The position numbers and the translations under genes were made by a program. Shown here one piece after another: positions 60,411 through 64,000 of a stretch of 64,000 nucleotides of DNA. Origin of the DNA: Stratiolaelaps scimitus (lineage: Eukaryota > Arthropoda > Arachnida > Mesostigmata > Laelapidae); NCBI GenBank assembly GCA_019614645.1, contig JABWDB010000009.1:1178001-1242000 (forward strand). The letters run 5' to 3'. Position 1 is the first letter of the stretch; the number at the start of each line of letters is the position of its first letter. The notes under the pieces are model-generated. The model was given only the letters and a program-made list of their open reading frames with translations, was not told the DNA's origin and did no database searches.

Positions 60411-63382
60411 GTGCATAAAGTTAATACACGGCAGAAGTCGTTGTAACTTAGATCCCACTATAGGGATGTCCTTCTCAAATATTCAAGGTACAAAGAAAAG
60501 TTCTCTGGCTGATTCGAATTTCGATTGGCACAATGGCAAAACGAATACACCAGTGAATTGGATTTTTCGTACCACGTTGTAATATTCACAAATTTTCCTT
60601 ATATATTGCCTGTTACCTTATTTTTCCTGTATACATGGCTGTACACCATCTACCCACCTACCATATGTACATATATAATTTATATATTTCATCTACCCAG
60701 ACAGTCGGTCTGATCCACGCCAATTCACCAAACGCGGATTACATCTCTCCAACGAAGTGTCAGAGACGATAATCTAAGATACCGTAAGCGAGTTTATAGG
60801 TTGGCTAATCCTACAGGAATAGTCTGCTCAGCAAGTCGTCGGAGGGTTCTGAAAGCTCTATATTAGTCAGAGATGAATGCATTATTCATATAATGTTAGT
60901 GCGCAGTGGATAAGGGACTATTCATCGATGTAAAACATAACAATTGTCCGTAATATGCAGAAACAACTTAAGCTTCCGTTTAAGGACAATACTGTTCCGT
61001 GTTTGCTGTGGCGATGAGGCCACAATAGACTGCTTCGTTTAACTATAGTTAGCCTTCAAGATGCGTACGCGTGCTCGAAATGCTTTCGTCAGCTACGTGT
61101 AACAATAACCCAAGTCGAGTTATTCTTCTCTTTGATTCCTCGCAATAAATAGCATCGCTTGAACGAGCTATACAGGCAATTTCCTCCGACCGCAACCATT
61201 TTTTTTGTTTGCATAAGGCCAACGCAACTAACAACAAATCGCAGTCAGCCGGCTACCGAACTCCACCTCCCCCTTGAAACAAACCCTGTCTTGCACAATC
61301 GGATCTACCGACAGCAGGCAGCGTAGCCGTGAAACTCGTCGGCGATCGTCGAGCCATAAAACGTCGGCCCGAGAACTCGACAATTGTCGACATGATTTTT
61401 GCTGGCTGGCTCAGACACATTTGCGTTAGATTGGAGCATCGTGCCATAAGCGCGGGCGAGTATATGGCGTACTTTCCTCCGGCTGGACTCTGGCCAGCCT
61501 TGTCTATTGCAACAACTCGAGGGCAGCTGGGGTCTAGGCACACGTGGCCTCAGCCCTTCCTCCGCTTGGTGGCCTCCTAGCTAGCTGACCAAGGACGATT
61601 GGCACTGCTATACGTATGATATATGGCATTTCAGCTGATAATGAAGCGGCGGAAGTAGGTTGTTTACGAAGTGGAGCTCGATAATAAACAAGTGCCGGAG
61701 ATAGCCTCTTTGAAATACTCGTCTACAGTCGTACTGTGTACACACGATAGGCGATACACAGGTACGCATCGACGCTCAGTGGGCAGTTACTTAGTGCGTA
61801 TATAGAATACAGGAGACTCTGCCGACTGTTAATACACATCTATCATATGAAACACAGCTACTTAGCTAAGGACGAGCGAGCGACCGCGATAAGTGCTGTG
61901 ATGCCACTTAGCGGAGGACGATGTAGTGAAAATCCACACGTATATTTTGTCAGCAGATGTCGAGCAGATGCTGATAACTCAATTCGCATTGGACAGCTGA
62001 GGAGGTCCGTTGACGAACACCACACAAGGTCCTGTGATGCTACATACTGTCCGTATCTATGCTCTGCTCGACAGTTTCCAAGGACACCGCACTAAAAGGG
62101 CTGATAATACTGGGTGAGCCATACGCATAATGACGTTCTTGTGAATGGCGCGAATGCAAGCAAACAGCTTCCACTAACTCCATGAATAAAAAATACTGCC
62201 ACCACGCTACGCCGACTTCAGTGTCCAACCAGGTGCTAACAACGACTGTTGAGCGGAACCGCCAGATATCGTCACTGGCCGAGCAATTTGACGGCCCCGT
62301 ATTTTGAAAGGAACCTTACCGTATGCATCGAGAGGCGAAATTGTTCACCGTGCATAACGGCCGCGAAGAAAAGCCTGATAATAATTCAACAACGCCGTGG
62401 AAATTTTCAGCTGCGAATAAGCCGCGAAATACACAGCGACGAGTGGTTGTCCTATAGTTGATGTATGAAGCGGGTCTATTTAGGAATCGTACTCGGCCGT
62501 TGAAAATACTGATCATGCGAATAGACGACTGCGGAGAAACGTCAGGTGGTGAAATCGCACGTCGGTCTGCTTAAACTGGCCGCAATGCAGCCACTATGAA
62601 AATAGACCGAAGTAAAAGTGCCGGGAAGTTGAATAAGAGAGAAGGGTTTTGCTGGGTAACTTCGTTGACTTCTCTGTTCGAGTCTTTAGCATCAGCGAGT
62701 GTCAATCAATCAAATCGATCGAAGCTGCAATTTCGCCGGCGTTTAAGTTCTGTGGCAACGATAACGGATCGGCAACAAAAAAAAGGGGAATACTTAAAAG
62801 CCAGTACCGTAACATAAGAGAGGCTCGGCAAGCGTACGATAAGCCCACAATGGAACGATAGAGGAATATCGGAATTCCAACATGAATGCACCCTAGTTCA
62901 TAGTTTGCTCGCAAGCTGGATGAAAAGTTCGGACCACTTTATATCATTCTTCCAGGGTGGATCCAAAGACGACTGCTGATGAAGTCATCTGGGGCGTTGT
63001 GGACAACCATCTGGAAATATTTCGCCGACCTACATGCGCACACGAGAGTAAACAGACTTAAATATGACTATCTTTTCAGGCACGTTTAGGGTAAGATGAA
63101 GTGAAGAAAAAGCCTTTGCAATACCCTCATATAGAGAGGGATTATCGAAACAATCTGAGGCCAACCGGAAACCCCTAGTTACACACCGTGTATAGATATA
63201 TGAAATATGTGAAATATGTATATATGTGCCAAAAAACTGACAGGAACCCTCTGGCTGACACCTTCGAATGCGGACCAGAAACAGTTGAATTTCACTCTAT
63301 TAGTGTTAGATCTCTGTAAAAAGAATCAACGTAAAGGTTTATCGCGATGCTTGTGAAACGAGATTTTCTACATGTTGATATA
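60030..63382. other. no supported gene
   Basis: (TC)n at 60054-60077 and (TA)n at 60378-60408. A minus frame at 60174-60362 is hydrophobic with two possible membrane segments but has no other support. A plus frame near 62935-63050 reads DPKTTADEVIWGVVDN after an acceptor-like TTCTTCCAG, which is suggestive only. Confidence 0.4.
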
Positions 63383-64000
63383 TTAGGTTGACCCAAAAAT
63401 AATGAGTCCTATCGCCTTGCGCCGAATTCTTATTCTTGGCCTGTTTGAATTCAAATTTGGGGGTAGTGATACACAATAATTAGCAAGCAGACGGCTCGAT
63501 AGCCATTAGCATTCGGCTTTCGTTAGTCATTCGAAATGGCAACCGGAGGACCAGGTCCCTCAGACTTGCATTCTCAGAAGGAAAGTGTAAGGTTTATGTT
63601 ACCAGAGAAGAAATGTCCAGCTAAATTCCATCGACGGTTGGTTAGTGTGCACGGTCATAATGCCCTGAATCGACGACAGGTGTGCCGTTGGTGTGCGCAG
63701 TTTAGGTAAGGCTGTTGGGACATTAGTAAACATCGAGGGCGCCTACCCCTTCCCGAATCTCAATTCGACGAACGCATCGAGATAATCGAAAACGCTTTTG
63801 GGCAAACTAGAGCTTGGTCATTGACGACTTTGTCGGCTAAAATAGGCGTGCCTCGTGAAACATGTCGTCGAAGTATTAAAAATAATCTGAGGATTGAAGA
63901 AAGAAAGTGCAAAATGGGTCCCTCATGAACTCGGTCCTGGCCAACTGAAAATGGGTGAGGAGTATTCGCGAGATAATTTGAAGATATATAGGCAGCAAAA
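63383..64000 (+). pseudogene. mariner element, left terminal repeat and N-terminal transposase, cut by window edge
   Basis: A TTAGGTTGACCCAAAAATAA terminal repeat begins at 63383, just after a TA. The transposase ATG at 63536 opens VRFMLPEKKCPAKFHRRLVS (helix-turn-helix 1). A TAA at 63707-63709 interrupts the frame, which then continues in the same frame with RIEIIENAFGQTRAWSLTTL and AKIGVPRETCRRSIKNNL (helix-turn-helix 2). A TGA and a shift follow; WVPHELGPGQLKM appears in another frame near 63917. Same lineage as the copy at 48.7 kb. Defective in the visible part; the catalytic domain lies beyond the window. Confidence 0.88.

Noticed and set aside
62935..63055. Possible coding exon after TTCTTCCAG (reads DPKTTADEVIWGVVDN)
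   Set aside because: Only 33 codons to a stop, no partner exon in phase was found, and an alternative frame over the same bases is equally open.
1..64000. CRISPR arrays, operons, ribosome binding sites or prophage
   Set aside because: Introns, AATAAA signals, SINEs and mariners show nuclear eukaryotic DNA. The only tandem array has no spacers and is coding.

Overview
The window is eukaryotic genomic DNA. It has phase-matched GT-AG introns, AATAAA polyadenylation signals, long (TA)n microsatellites, tRNA-derived SINE-like repeats and decayed mariner transposons. The gene set (secreted leukotriene A4 hydrolase-like peptidase, COQ5, TRAPPC2, paxillin, a protein resembling mite group-7 allergens, and a Thr/Pro mucin) points to an arthropod. 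A parasitiform mite of the Varroa type is my best guess, but that is inference, not something the sequence proves.

Layout. 1-4.8 kb: mostly non-coding, with an unidentified open frame running off the left edge (-), two hairpins with 17-bp arms, and an unassigned secreted-looking 151-aa ORF at 3.0 kb. 4.85-7.6 kb: two-exon secreted M1 metallopeptidase of the LTA4H type (+). 8.9-11.8 kb: four-exon small secreted protein, tentatively TULIP/group-7-allergen-like (+). 12.6-15.8 kb: four-exon mitochondrial COQ5 (+). 16.4-20.7 kb: four-exon TRAPPC2/sedlin (-), convergent with COQ5. 20.7-27.4 kb: CpG-rich DNA between the divergent TRAPPC2 and paxillin genes. 27.46-29.2 kb: paxillin, with its whole coding region in one exon, followed by a long AT-microsatellite-rich 3' region. 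32.5-48.7 kb: no gene recognised; it holds a second CpG-rich block (33.3-36.3 kb), a 146-bp inverted-repeat pair at 37.2/38.0 kb and many microsatellites. 48.7-49.4 kb: internally deleted mariner. 51.3-57.4 kb: three-exon gene (-) for a secreted mucin-like protein of 983 aa with 64 tandem 12-residue repeats. 58.0-58.4 kb: two-exon small secreted protein (+), divergent from the mucin gene. 59-64 kb: decayed mobile elements, including a mariner that enters the right edge.

Main discoveries. The mucin-like gene was assembled from a signal-peptide exon, a giant repeat exon and a helical C-terminal exon, and both junctions match in phase. Its 36-bp array has exactly 64 units and shows a 360-bp higher-order period. 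I recognise no homologue for its C-terminal domain. Also notable are five SINE copies all in one orientation, three near-identical-geometry hairpins, a 97%-identical foldback pair, an LTA4H relative with changes at the LTA4-processing positions, and a single-coding-exon paxillin without clear LD2/LD3 motifs.

The housekeeping genes do not form a pathway together: COQ5 is mitochondrial, TRAPPC2 is in ER-Golgi traffic, and paxillin is in focal adhesions. Four or five genes encode predicted secreted products.
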